Positions 7,079 through 14,954 are shown, counted from the stretch's first letter. The stretch is DNA of 23,680 nucleotides from an uncultured Ruminococcus sp. (GCA_902791785.1 CADAXH010000003.1:1-23680); one strand, 5' to 3'. Notes: generated by a model from the sequence alone, not told the origin. Numbers and translations are program-made.

Positions 7079-10000
7079 ATGAGAAGAACAATTTACAGGC
7101 TGGCAAAATCAACACTGTCCGTACTATTATGCATCATATTCATAATTCCGTTGTATGCAGCACCTGGATCCAGTGCCTATGACTATTCGGACTCAAACGA
7201 GAACATGTACACAAACAGTGTTGCTCCTAGCGTTCTTGTTGAGTTGATAACCGGCAGCAGTTATACTGATTTTGAAAAAAGCTATCTGGATCTTCAGCAG
7301 GATTATTATCTGAAATACAACACACAGATCTCTACAGATCATGTAACTCTGGAAGCTGTTGGCACAACAATATTTGTAACTGCAACCGTATACCCCACAA
7401 AAACAAAAAACAACAGCACAATTAGATGGATTCCGGTTTCTGCCACATGCAACGGAATCGAAGCATCATTTACCCAGAGCAATGGAAAATATGAGTGCCA
7501 GTTCTCGAATGTTGAGCCTGACACTTCTTATCCCATAAAGGTCAACTATTCTGCATCAATCAACATCCCGGAGAGAGATGCCAATGCACTCATCAACAAA
7601 GTTTACAATGATGCTCTTGATGTAAAGACAATACTGAACACCTATGAATCGTCATTGGAAAAATATAACAATAATGTAAAAGCGTATGAGGAATACCAAA
7701 AGAGAAAAGCGGAGTATCTCAATGCTTTGAATGAATACAACGAGTACCTTGAAAAGAAGAATGTGTACCAGAAGCAGCTACAGGTCTATCAGCAGTATCT
7801 CCGCGATTATGAAGCATACGAGGCTGAGTACAAAAAGTATCAGACGTATTTGCAGGAGCTGGCAGCATATAATGAAGCATATGACAAGTATCTGAAGGAA
7901 CTCGAGGCTTTCCAGGCAGATTCCGATAAATACACAGCCTACCTGGAGTATCTTGCAAAAATCGAACAATGTGAATCCTTCCTCGCCAACATGGATCACA
8001 TCTATTTCAGGTCTTCCATCGGTCATTCAATGTATGAGACCATCATTGGAGGAACAGTTGACACAGTCCTTAATAACAAGAATCAGCTGATCGGCTACGG
8101 AGGAGTCAGTCCCGAAGATATCGACAATGCAGGAAATGCAACCGAAATACTCCGCACACTGCTAAGGGAATACAAAACCAAAACAACAAATGAGGAGAAA
8201 TTCAACTGGTACAAAACCAATTACAGGTCACTTCTCAGCGCCTTTTCTCTTCTCTACTCAAGTTTGTACTCCCTGATGAAAAACCGTGCAGTATATGTCG
8301 AAATGACAAAAAGGGACAAAACAACAAGGTTCTACCAGTTTATTTCCCAGATGTACGTGATAACAACCAATCTCGATGATGAAGCAGCACTGTCCAAGGA
8401 CTGGTACATCTATGATATAAAAACGAAAACAAACCTCACTCTGATGGAGGTGCTTGAACCAGATTTGTTCTTTGAAGACGGCAACAGCGCTGATCCCGGT
8501 AATGTAAGCTGGCCTAGCGAAGTGGAAAAAGTCGAGCTGCCAAGTTCATTGACACTGCCGACAAAGCCGGTTACAGTCTACGAACCATTTGCTCCCGAAA
8601 AAGTAGAGGCTCCAACAGAACCTGAAGCTGTTCCACAGCCGATTGAACCGGCAGTTGTTTCGAGTCCGGGCAACAAACCAACTCAGCCAACCCTCACAAC
8701 CGTTCAAAAATCCCTTCTCACTGAATTGGAAAACGGCTCTCTCAAAAAGAGAATGTCTGTTACTGCGCCATTCAGTTATCCCATCCAGACGACAATCAAT
8801 ACATTCCTGACTGCCGCAGATATTTTTCCTTATCCTGTCGTAACGTTCGTCAATTATAACGGAACAGTCATAGTCGATCTCGTTCTTAAGGATCCGTCTG
8901 ATGCGCTTAAAGTCACCCCCGCCATACCGGAATCTCCTTATGAGGTTTACACATTCGAGTACTGGGAAACAACGGGTGGAACCAGAGTTGATTTCGAGTC
9001 CGTCAACAGAAACATGACTGTTTATGCACATTTTTCTTCATCGGCTCCAATCTATGAGATTACGTGGGTCATCAAGGACAAAGTAATAAAAACGTCATGT
9101 TCTTACGGCGAGACGCCCTCTTATCCGGGTACAACCGACATTCCATCCGATCCGATGAACGACTACTTCTTTATCGGTTGGGACAAGGACATTTCTCCCG
9201 CATTCGAAAACACCACTTATACCGCTGAATACTCATCAAAAAAGCGCATTTACAACATCGAGTGGGTAATCGATAATGTCATATACGACACTACCGGAGA
9301 ATACGGAACAATACCTGTATACCCGGACAATAATTTGAGTTATTTCACCGATGACTATTATTACAGATTTGTCGGATGGGACAAAGAATTGGCCCCAATC
9401 ACAGGAAGCACAAGATATACCGCTGTTTTTGAAAGAGAAAACCTTGTTGTCGAACAGGAAGGAAAGAATTTTTCAATCATCAGGAGTGACAACGGAATCT
9501 CCATCGCCTTAAAGGACGAATCAGGCAGTCTTGATATTTCAAACATTGCTATCAACGCATGCAACAACAAGGAAAAACTATTCATAGTCTCTTCAGGCGA
9601 ATCAACAATTGAAATACCTTATTCGTTCCTTGAAAGTAATCTCGAAAACGGTCTTGTTTTTGATTTCGGATTCGGAACCATATCAGAAAAAGCCATGTCC
9701 TGTTCAATCAGTGTTTCTGACAAAAACGGAAACACAGTTTCAACGAATGGAATTGTGGTAAAACTCTTTGCCGACACCGACAATGAATATAAACTTTATG
9801 GAGTAAGCGGCTCCGAAACCAAATCACTTTCATTCTTCAAGCAGGGAGACTACTTTGTATTCACATCTGACGGCAGCTGCAGCAGTTACTATTTTGATGT
9901 CGTTGAGGATAATCCGGAAGATGAATATTTCACAGTCAACTTCTATGTGGAAGGCAAACTGTATTCGACTGGAAAATACAAATTCGGAGAACAACTGGTC

Positions 10001-10279
10001 ATGCCTGCCGCTCCGACAAAAGAAGGAACCGAAGAATATGACTACTCATTTACAGGCTGGTCACCTACTGTCGTAAATGTTGTTACTAAAAACATGGACT
10101 ACAACGGTTCATTCAAGGAAACGAAAAAAGCATCTTCAGGCGATTACAATGTCTCGCCATATACAAAACTCTATCCTATCCATCTGATTTTCATTGGATT
10201 TGCAATTGTAGTAGTCCTGACTGTAATTATCTCGTTCATAGTCAAGTTTATTCTGATCAAGAAAAACAAACTTCACTGA
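7079..10279 (+). CDS. Membrane-anchored surface protein with Tyr-rich helix, Pro-rich segment and beta repeats
   Basis: I do not recognise this 1066-aa protein as a named gene. Residues 1-~33 are a signal peptide. Residues ~34-188 look beta-rich. Residues ~189-296 are an uninterrupted predicted helix with about 21 Tyr in ~108 residues (for example YEAYEAEYKKYQTYLQELA). Residues ~297-471 are a mainly helical domain. Residues ~472-540 are Pro-rich (15 Pro, mostly at multiples of three, for example LPTKPVTVYEPFAPEKVEAP). Three beta repeats of the Listeria-Bacteroides/InlB-B-like type follow at ~584-656, 657-723 and 724-786 (FIGWDKDISPAFENTTYTA; FVGWDKELAPITGSTRYTA), then a beta region, a fourth repeat at ~947-1020, and a membrane helix at ~1033-1058 ending KKNKLH. 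There is no LPXTG. An extracellular adhesion or matrix role is inferred. The start has AAGGGG seven bases upstream. It stands alone, with its own promoter region and terminator. Confidence 0.85.
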   Translation: MRRTIYRLAKSTLSVLLCIIFIIPLYAAPGSSAYDYSDSNENMYTNSVAPSVLVELITGSSYTDFEKSYLDLQQDYYLKYNTQISTDHVTLEAVGTTIFVTATVYPTKTKNNSTIRWIPVSATCNGIEASFTQSNGKYECQFSNVEPDTSYPIKVNYSASINIPERDANALINKVYNDALDVKTILNTYESSLEKYNNNVKAYEEYQKRKAEYLNALNEYNEYLEKKNVYQKQLQVYQQYLRDYEAYEAEYKKYQTYLQELAAYNEAYDKYLKELEAFQADSDKYTAYLEYLAKIEQCESFLANMDHIYFRSSIGHSMYETIIGGTVDTVLNNKNQLIGYGGVSPEDIDNAGNATEILRTLLREYKTKTTNEEKFNWYKTNYRSLLSAFSLLYSSLYSLMKNRAVYVEMTKRDKTTRFYQFISQMYVITTNLDDEAALSKDWYIYDIKTKTNLTLMEVLEPDLFFEDGNSADPGNVSWPSEVEKVELPSSLTLPTKPVTVYEPFAPEKVEAPTEPEAVPQPIEPAVVSSPGNKPTQPTLTTVQKSLLTELENGSLKKRMSVTAPFSYPIQTTINTFLTAADIFPYPVVTFVNYNGTVIVDLVLKDPSDALKVTPAIPESPYEVYTFEYWETTGGTRVDFESVNRNMTVYAHFSSSAPIYEITWVIKDKVIKTSCSYGETPSYPGTTDIPSDPMNDYFFIGWDKDISPAFENTTYTAEYSSKKRIYNIEWVIDNVIYDTTGEYGTIPVYPDNNLSYFTDDYYYRFVGWDKELAPITGSTRYTAVFERENLVVEQEGKNFSIIRSDNGISIALKDESGSLDISNIAINACNNKEKLFIVSSGESTIEIPYSFLESNLENGLVFDFGFGTISEKAMSCSISVSDKNGNTVSTNGIVVKLFADTDNEYKLYGVSGSETKSLSFFKQGDYFVFTSDGSCSSYYFDVVEDNPEDEYFTVNFYVEGKLYSTGKYKFGEQLVMPAAPTKEGTEEYDYSFTGWSPTVVNVVTKNMDYNGSFKETKKASSGDYNVSPYTKLYPIHLIFIGFAIVVVLTVIISFIVKFILIKKNKLH

Positions 10280-10294
10280 GTTAATTTGTCTTCG

Positions 10295-10328
10295 AACATG
10301 CCCTGGTCAACGCAGGGCATGTTTTTTT
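10295..10328 (+). terminator. Intrinsic terminator after the 1066-aa surface protein gene
   Basis: AACATGCCCTG (10295-10305) pairs perfectly with CAGGGCATGTT (10313-10323), 7-base loop, followed by a T-run to 10328. It starts 15 bases after the stop codon. Confidence 0.92.
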
Positions 10329-10393
10329 GTCACATGTTTGTAAGGAAAATAACACAACAATTGAAAAAAGTCTATTAAAATATAGTTATATTA

Positions 10394-10422
10394 TTGACAC
10401 CCCAGCGAAAATGTGGTAAATT
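10394..10422 (+). promoter_or_regulatory. Strong promoter of the 906-aa surface protein gene
   Basis: Perfect TTGACA (10394-10399), a 17-bp spacer and TAAATT (10417-10422) preceded by the extended -10 TGG. Transcription should start near 10429, leaving a ~130-nt leader before the ATG at 10562. That leader is structured (10433-10527). Confidence 0.8.
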
Positions 10423-10432
10423 ATACACATTA

Positions 10433-10527
10433 AATAGGCTTACTATGGCTTTTTGCACAGGCAAAATGCGTTTTTCGCATCATCTGACGCAAAAAATGCG
10501 ATTCAATATCCACCATTTAAGCTGATT
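10433..10527 (+). promoter_or_regulatory. Structured 5' leader RNA of the 906-aa surface protein gene (candidate cis-regulatory element)
   Basis: The leader can close on itself. AAT (10433-10435), then GGCTTA (10437-10442) and ATGG (10445-10448) pair with CCAT (10513-10516), TAAGCT (10518-10523) and ATT (10525-10527), with one mismatch, one G-U and one small internal loop: 13 pairs. Inside lie the hairpins ATGCG-TTTTT-CGCAT (10466-10480) and CGCA-AAAAA-TGCG (10488-10500). CACAGGCAAA (10456-10465) and GACGCAAA (10486-10493) flank the first hairpin and recall conserved strings of the c-di-GMP-I (GEMM) riboswitch. The second arm of that riboswitch is not visible, so this is not a confident member. 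The 3' strand of the closing stem ends about 20 bases before the ribosome binding site. Confidence 0.45.
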
Positions 10528-10561
10528 CAATTTAATTAATTCGAGAAAGAGGAATTAAAAA

Positions 10562-13282
10562 ATGAAAGGTACAAAAACTCTTAAGAGAACTTTTGCGACA
10601 TTTTTGGCAGTTCTTTTGCTTGTCGGATGCTTTTCACTGACAGCAGCTGCTAAAAATATTGGTTTCGCTGGCGCCGATGGATTCAACATCGATTACTCCA
10701 ATGGAACATTCACAGTTTTGTTCTCAGCAGAAAAAATCGAAAGCATTCTTGCTAAGAAGAAAATGACAGTTAATGACTGGAAATTATTCTTCCCGGATGA
10801 ACTGTGGGAAGCATACAACAAAGACGGCATCCCTGGTGTTTTGGCAAATGATGATTTCAAAGATGCTTTCCCGACAGATGAAATCAAATCACTCATCCCT
10901 CAGGAAATCAAAGATGCTGCACGTGCTCCAGGTGCAGGTCAGGCAATCGACCAGAACGTTGAATTTGACGCTCTTTCAAGGAAAGACCAGATTCAGCTCA
11001 CACTCTACAAAATTCTTACTTATACAGACGATCTGACAATCAACGGTGAATCTGTTTGGGTTAACTACAAAGTTGACGTATCACTTTTAGAGCAGGTTCT
11101 TGTTTCAAACTTCCCGACAAAAGAAGAATTGACAAACCCTGCTGACCCACAGGCAATTGTAACACTTGACTTTGTATTTGACATCGATGACACCTTCTCT
11201 GCTGATGACTTCGAGTTCACAGTTGAAATTGGTGTGATAGGCGACGGAGACATAAGCGGACTGGCTGACTATTTCAGCTATACTGCTGACGACGGCATTG
11301 TCGGAAATCTCTTCATGACAGCTGATCAGTATGCAGACTTCCTCGCATCTGACAAAGTTGCTGACGAAGTAAAGGTTCAGTTCCTGGATATGCTCTCAAC
11401 TCCTATTTCTGACGTTATCGCTAATTTCGAAGCTTATGACGTTGAAACAGTAGTTGCTGTATTTGATGCTTTCTTCCAGAAAGATGAACAGGAAAGCCTT
11501 GGTGATTTCAGCGAATCAAAAATTCAGAAGATTTATGAATACATGCTCTCCTTCCTGAATGCCCTTCCGGAAAGCGTAAAAGCAAAAACTTTGGCTGACT
11601 ACTATAATGGTGCAGACAACAAGCTTGTCATAGACTACAAATTTGGTCTTTTTGCTAACAACGTTCTCAAAAAAGCAGGCGAAAAAGTTGGCAACAACGT
11701 AATCGACGAGTTCTTCACATTCGATGAAGATTCAGCTATTGAGACAACTGTTACAATTTCACTTGTTGAAACAGGTCTCGTTCCTGCAATATTCTTTGCT
11801 TATGGTTCACAGAACTTCCTGATTCCTATGATCCTTCCTAATGGAATGGCAATAGCTGATCTCGTAGCTCTCAAACCGGAACTTGATCTCCAGTTTGTAG
11901 ATGAAGACGGAAACCCTGTTGAATACATCACAGAAAACATTCCGGTAATGTACTTCAGCGACGTTTATGCTGTAGTATTCCTTGATGAAGACGGAAATGA
12001 AGTTGGTACTGTTTACTATGTACTTGGCGATACCGAATTGGATGAGCCTGTAGTTCCGGAAAAAGAAGGCTACTACGGTGGTTGGGAAGAGTACACACTC
12101 GGCGAAGCAGAAATTATTTATGTTAGCCCAGTTTATGAAAAGATTCCATATGTTGATTACGGCTACTATGCAGTTGTCTTCTATGAAATCAAGGGCGACG
12201 AAGTTGTTACTGTTGCCGTTGTAAGATACAAACAGGGCGCTAGAGCAATCGTTGAGCCTCCAGTTCCTTCAAAGCCGGGTTACACAGGCAAATGGGCTCC
12301 ATATGCACTCAACCAGGCAATCGTTGTATCAACAACTCCGATCTACACAGCTAACGAAACATACACAGTAGTATTCGTTGATGAAAACGGAAAAGAAGTT
12401 AGCAGAGTTGACTATCTCGTAGGTGTTACTTCAATCGAAGAGCCTGCAGTTCCTGCTAAATCAGGATTCACAGGCGAATGGGAAGCTTACACACTCGGCG
12501 TTGAAAAGACAATCACAGTTAAACCTGTTTACACATCTGTAACAGAATCAACCGAGACAGAGACAACTGAAGTTACTGAAACAACAGAAACAACAGAAGA
12601 AACAACAAAAGAAACAACTGAACAGACAACAACTGAAGAAACAACAACAACTGAAGAAACAACATCAGTTGAAGAAACAACAACAGTTGAAGAAACAACA
12701 ACAGTTGAAGAAACAACATCATCCGGCGGCGGAGAAAAGAAAGGCAACCTGACATGGCTCTGGGTTCTCCTTGCTATAATCCTGCTTCTCGTAATCATAA
12801 TCCTCATCCTCGTATTCAAGAGAAAGAATTCTGATGACGGCAACGAAGGCGAAAACAAAGAAGCTGACGCTAATGCTGAAGATGCAAATGCTGAGGAAGC
12901 AAATGCTGAAGAAGCAAACGCAGAAGAAGCTAATAATGATGCTGCTGTAGGTGCCGCTGCTGCTGGCGCAGCTGCTGGTGCTGCTGCAGGTTCTAACGAA
13001 GAAGCTGCTCCTGCTGAAGAAGCACCGGCTGAGGAAGCTCCGGCTGAGGAAGCTCCGGCTGAAGAAGCTCCTGCTGAAGAAGCTCCCGCTGAAGAAGCTC
13101 CCGCTGAGGAAGCTCCCGCTGAAGAAGCTCCTGCTGAAGAAGCTCCCGCTGAAGAAGCTCCCGCTGAAGAAGCTCCCGCTGAAGAAGCTCCCGCTGAAGA
13201 AGCTCCTGCTGAAGAAGCTCCCGCTGAGGATACTCCGGCTGAAGAAAACGGCGAAGATGCCGACGACAAAAAAACCGAATAA
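10562..13282 (+). CDS. Surface protein with three beta repeats, Thr/Glu spacer, TM helix and acidic APAEE-repeat tail
   Basis: This 906-aa protein is not a recognised family overall. The N-terminus is a signal peptide (residues 1-~30, AAA|KN site); LVGC at 20-23 also fits a lipobox, so lipidation is possible. Residues ~31-465 are an acidic region of unknown fold. Three ~60-residue beta repeats start near 470, 536 and 601 (core pattern YxVVFxDExGxEV...VPxKxGxxGxWExYTLG). Residues ~660-720 are a Thr/Glu spacer (TTEETTTVEETTS), typical of a wall-spanning stalk. A membrane helix lies at ~730-753, followed by KRKN. The last ~150 residues are low-complexity: ANAEE units, an Ala/Gly run, then 16 APAEE-type units. 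By the positive-inside rule this tail is cytoplasmic. There is no LPXTG. The start has GAGG nine bases upstream; own promoter, leader and terminator. Its repeats relate it to the neighbour at 7079. Confidence 0.85.
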   Translation: MKGTKTLKRTFATFLAVLLLVGCFSLTAAAKNIGFAGADGFNIDYSNGTFTVLFSAEKIESILAKKKMTVNDWKLFFPDELWEAYNKDGIPGVLANDDFKDAFPTDEIKSLIPQEIKDAARAPGAGQAIDQNVEFDALSRKDQIQLTLYKILTYTDDLTINGESVWVNYKVDVSLLEQVLVSNFPTKEELTNPADPQAIVTLDFVFDIDDTFSADDFEFTVEIGVIGDGDISGLADYFSYTADDGIVGNLFMTADQYADFLASDKVADEVKVQFLDMLSTPISDVIANFEAYDVETVVAVFDAFFQKDEQESLGDFSESKIQKIYEYMLSFLNALPESVKAKTLADYYNGADNKLVIDYKFGLFANNVLKKAGEKVGNNVIDEFFTFDEDSAIETTVTISLVETGLVPAIFFAYGSQNFLIPMILPNGMAIADLVALKPELDLQFVDEDGNPVEYITENIPVMYFSDVYAVVFLDEDGNEVGTVYYVLGDTELDEPVVPEKEGYYGGWEEYTLGEAEIIYVSPVYEKIPYVDYGYYAVVFYEIKGDEVVTVAVVRYKQGARAIVEPPVPSKPGYTGKWAPYALNQAIVVSTTPIYTANETYTVVFVDENGKEVSRVDYLVGVTSIEEPAVPAKSGFTGEWEAYTLGVEKTITVKPVYTSVTESTETETTEVTETTETTEETTKETTEQTTTEETTTTEETTSVEETTTVEETTTVEETTSSGGGEKKGNLTWLWVLLAIILLLVIIILILVFKRKNSDDGNEGENKEADANAEDANAEEANAEEANAEEANNDAAVGAAAAGAAAGAAAGSNEEAAPAEEAPAEEAPAEEAPAEEAPAEEAPAEEAPAEEAPAEEAPAEEAPAEEAPAEEAPAEEAPAEEAPAEEAPAEDTPAEENGEDADDKKTE
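13007..13246 (+). repeat. 15-bp in-frame tandem repeat, 16 units, encoding APAEE
   Basis: Sixteen adjacent 15-bp units, consensus GCTCCCGCTGAAGAA. Fourteen encode APAEE exactly; the fifteenth is APAED and the sixteenth TPAEE. Units differ almost only at the third base of the Pro codon (CCC, CCT, CCG) and of GAA/GAG, as expected for recent duplication. Copy number changes would keep the reading frame. Upstream, from about 12871, four ANAED/ANAEE units form a related older-looking run. Confidence 0.95.
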
Positions 13283-13301
13283 TTAATTGAATTAAGCTTT
13301 T

Positions 13302-13331
13302 ACACCACCTCTTCACGAGGTGGTGTTTTTT
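13302..13331 (+). terminator. Intrinsic terminator after the 906-aa surface protein gene
   Basis: ACACCACCTC (13302-13311) pairs with GAGGTGGTGT (13317-13326) around a 5-base loop, followed by TTTTTT. Confidence 0.93.
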
Positions 13332-13334
13332 GTA

Positions 13335-13363
13335 TTGCTTTTTTCAAAAAAAAAGACTATTAT
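13335..13363 (+). promoter_or_regulatory. Promoter of mgtE
   Basis: TTGCTT (13335-13340), a 17-bp spacer and TATTAT (13358-13363). The start near 13370 would give a ~185-nt leader before mgtE, long enough for a regulatory RNA. Confidence 0.55.
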
Positions 13364-13388
13364 ATTCCTGTAATTTATTAAAGGAAGG

Positions 13389-13479
13389 ATGTGAGAGTAT
13401 GGATAGCGGCAGTCGAGGGTGCGGAACTAATTCTAATCAACCTGTTCCCTTATGTAGTTTAAGTTTTGTACTCTCATAT
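13389..13479 (+). promoter_or_regulatory. Stem-closed leader upstream of mgtE (candidate cis-regulatory RNA)
   Basis: ATGTGAGAGTA (13389-13399) pairs with TACTCTCATAT (13469-13479): 11 pairs with one G-U, extendable by G-U pairs. It encloses ~69 nt that include GGAAC (13423-13427) opposite GTTCC (13444-13448) and a GC-rich segment, GATAGCGGCAGTCGAGGG. A structured leader before a magnesium transporter suggests metal sensing, but I do not see the conserved blocks of the M-box (ykoK) riboswitch, so the class is open. Confidence 0.4.
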
Positions 13480-13500
13480 TTATTCGGAATAGGTTTCTGA
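13399..13500 (+). CDS. Possible 33-aa leader peptide upstream of mgtE
   Basis: An ATG at 13399, ten bases after GGAAGG, opens a 33-codon frame beginning MDSGSRGCGTNSNQPVP with a hydrophobic end (SFVLSYLFGIGF), stopping at 13500, 54 bases before mgtE. It overlaps the stem described at 13389-13479, so base pairing and not coding may be what is conserved. No homologue is recalled. It could be a translated sensor of leader structure or chance. Confidence 0.2.
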   Translation: MDSGSRGCGTNSNQPVPLCSLSFVLSYLFGIGF

Positions 13501-13554
13501 TTTCAATTTGTTTTGCCTCATTATCATTATATATATTGTTAAGGAGGTTTGGTT

Positions 13555-14946
13555 ATGGATCAGAAATACACTATTGAAAACATTGAAGATCTTTTTGGTT
13601 TTATTGAAAACAAACAGTACAGAAATTTAAAAGACGCAATATCCGATTGGAATGAAGCAGACATAGCTGAGCTAATTGAAAAAGTTGCTGAAGAATACGG
13701 CAATGACAAAGCCGTGCTGCTGTTCAGACTGTTGTCCAAAGATGTTGCGTCCGATGTCTTTGCCTTTTTGCCGACTTATGTCCAGGCAGACATCGTTAAC
13801 GTAATGAGCGACGTCGAGGTCAAAAACATTCTTGAAGACCTGTTCGTCGATGACGCAGTTGACCTTATTGAGGAACTGCCTGCAAACGTCGTCAAAAGAG
13901 TCTTGAAAAATGCGACTCCCGAGACGAGAGCAACAATCAATCAGTTCTTGAAATACCCTGAAAATTCCGCCGGAAGCATCATGACAAATGAGTATCTGGC
14001 AATAAAGAAAACATTCACGGTTCAGGAAACATTCGATTATATCCGTGCAAACGGTCAGGATATGGAAACAATCTACACACTGTTTGTGACAGACAAACAG
14101 AGACACCTTGAAGGCATCGTTACGGTCAAGGACCTTCTGATGCATCCGTACGAGACTGTTGTGGAAGACATAATGGATCCGAATATCATCTGTGCAACAA
14201 CCACAGACGACCAGGAAGACGTTGCTGATCAATTCGGTAAATATGGTCTTGTTACAATGCCTGTCGTCGACAGCGAAAACAGGATGGTTGGTATCGTAAC
14301 GGTTGACGACGTAGTCAACGTCATGGAAGACGAAGCTACAGAAGATATCGAAAAGATGGCTGCTATTCTTCCTACCGAAAAGCCGTATCTGAAAACCAGC
14401 ATCTGGGACACATGGAAATCAAGAATTCCGTGGCTGCTGCTGCTCATGGTCTCAGCTACATTTACGGGTCAGATTATTACAAGTTTCGAAGATGCTCTTT
14501 CATCATGCGTCGTGCTCACTGCATTTATACCAATGCTGATGGACACTGGAGGAAACTCAGGCTCCCAGGCATCAGTTACAATCATTCGTGCCTTGTCACT
14601 TGGCGACATTGAATTCAAAGATATTCTTAAAGTAATATGGAAAGAATTCAGAGTGTCAATTATCTGCGCCATCACATTGGCAACTCTCAATTTCGGAAAA
14701 ATCATGCTTGTTGACAGATTGATGTTCAATAATCCTGATGTTTCAGTATTAATCGCATTTGTAGTATGTCTTGCCATGGTATTTACAATCATGGTAGCAA
14801 AAATTGTGGGTTGTACCCTTCCTATGCTTGCACAGAAGATAGGTCTTGACCCTGCAGTAATGGCATCTCCTTTCATTACAACTATCGTAGACGCACTGTC
14901 GCTGCTGATTTATTTCGGCATTGCAAAGTGGCTGCTCAGTATATGA
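13555..14946 (+). CDS. mgtE: Magnesium transporter MgtE
   Basis: This inner-membrane Mg2+ channel/transporter (463 aa) has the full family layout. A cytosolic helical MgtE N-domain occupies about residues 1-130 (ADIVNVMSDVEVKNILEDL). Tandem CBS domains follow at ~135-260 (GSIMTNEYLAI; EDIMDPNIICA; GIVTVDDVVNVMEDEATEDI), then a connecting helix and five membrane helices from ~289. The pore signature MLMDTGGNSGSQASVTIIRAL is at about 327-347. The cytosolic domains close the channel when Mg2+ is plentiful. I start it at the ATG at 13555: AAGGAGG lies exactly seven bases upstream, while the TTG at 13549 overlaps the spacing region. No clear terminator follows, so some readthrough into pta is possible. 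The long structured leader suggests RNA-level control. Confidence 0.96.
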   Translation: MDQKYTIENIEDLFGFIENKQYRNLKDAISDWNEADIAELIEKVAEEYGNDKAVLLFRLLSKDVASDVFAFLPTYVQADIVNVMSDVEVKNILEDLFVDDAVDLIEELPANVVKRVLKNATPETRATINQFLKYPENSAGSIMTNEYLAIKKTFTVQETFDYIRANGQDMETIYTLFVTDKQRHLEGIVTVKDLLMHPYETVVEDIMDPNIICATTTDDQEDVADQFGKYGLVTMPVVDSENRMVGIVTVDDVVNVMEDEATEDIEKMAAILPTEKPYLKTSIWDTWKSRIPWLLLLMVSATFTGQIITSFEDALSSCVVLTAFIPMLMDTGGNSGSQASVTIIRALSLGDIEFKDILKVIWKEFRVSIICAITLATLNFGKIMLVDRLMFNNPDVSVLIAFVVCLAMVFTIMVAKIVGCTLPMLAQKIGLDPAVMASPFITTIVDALSLLIYFGIAKWLLSI

Positions 14947-14954
14947 AATATATG

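Noticed and set aside
13007..13246. Short regular repeats that might suggest a CRISPR array.
   Set aside because: The units are adjacent 15-mers without spacers and stay in frame within a protein gene.
12529..13269. A 246-codon open frame on the minus strand (Ser/Ala/Gly repeats) opposite the Thr-rich and APAEE region.
   Set aside because: It is the mirror of a low-complexity repeat; the plus-strand protein has signal peptide, repeats, membrane helix, ribosome binding site, promoter and terminator, while the minus frame has none.
7079..13282. Sortase (LPXTG-type) anchoring of the two surface proteins.
   Set aside because: No LPXTG-like motif precedes either C-terminal helix; one ends shortly after the helix and the other has a 150-residue tail.
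13370..13554. M-box (ykoK) magnesium riboswitch before mgtE.
   Set aside because: I looked for its conserved blocks and did not find them; only a generic stem is supported.
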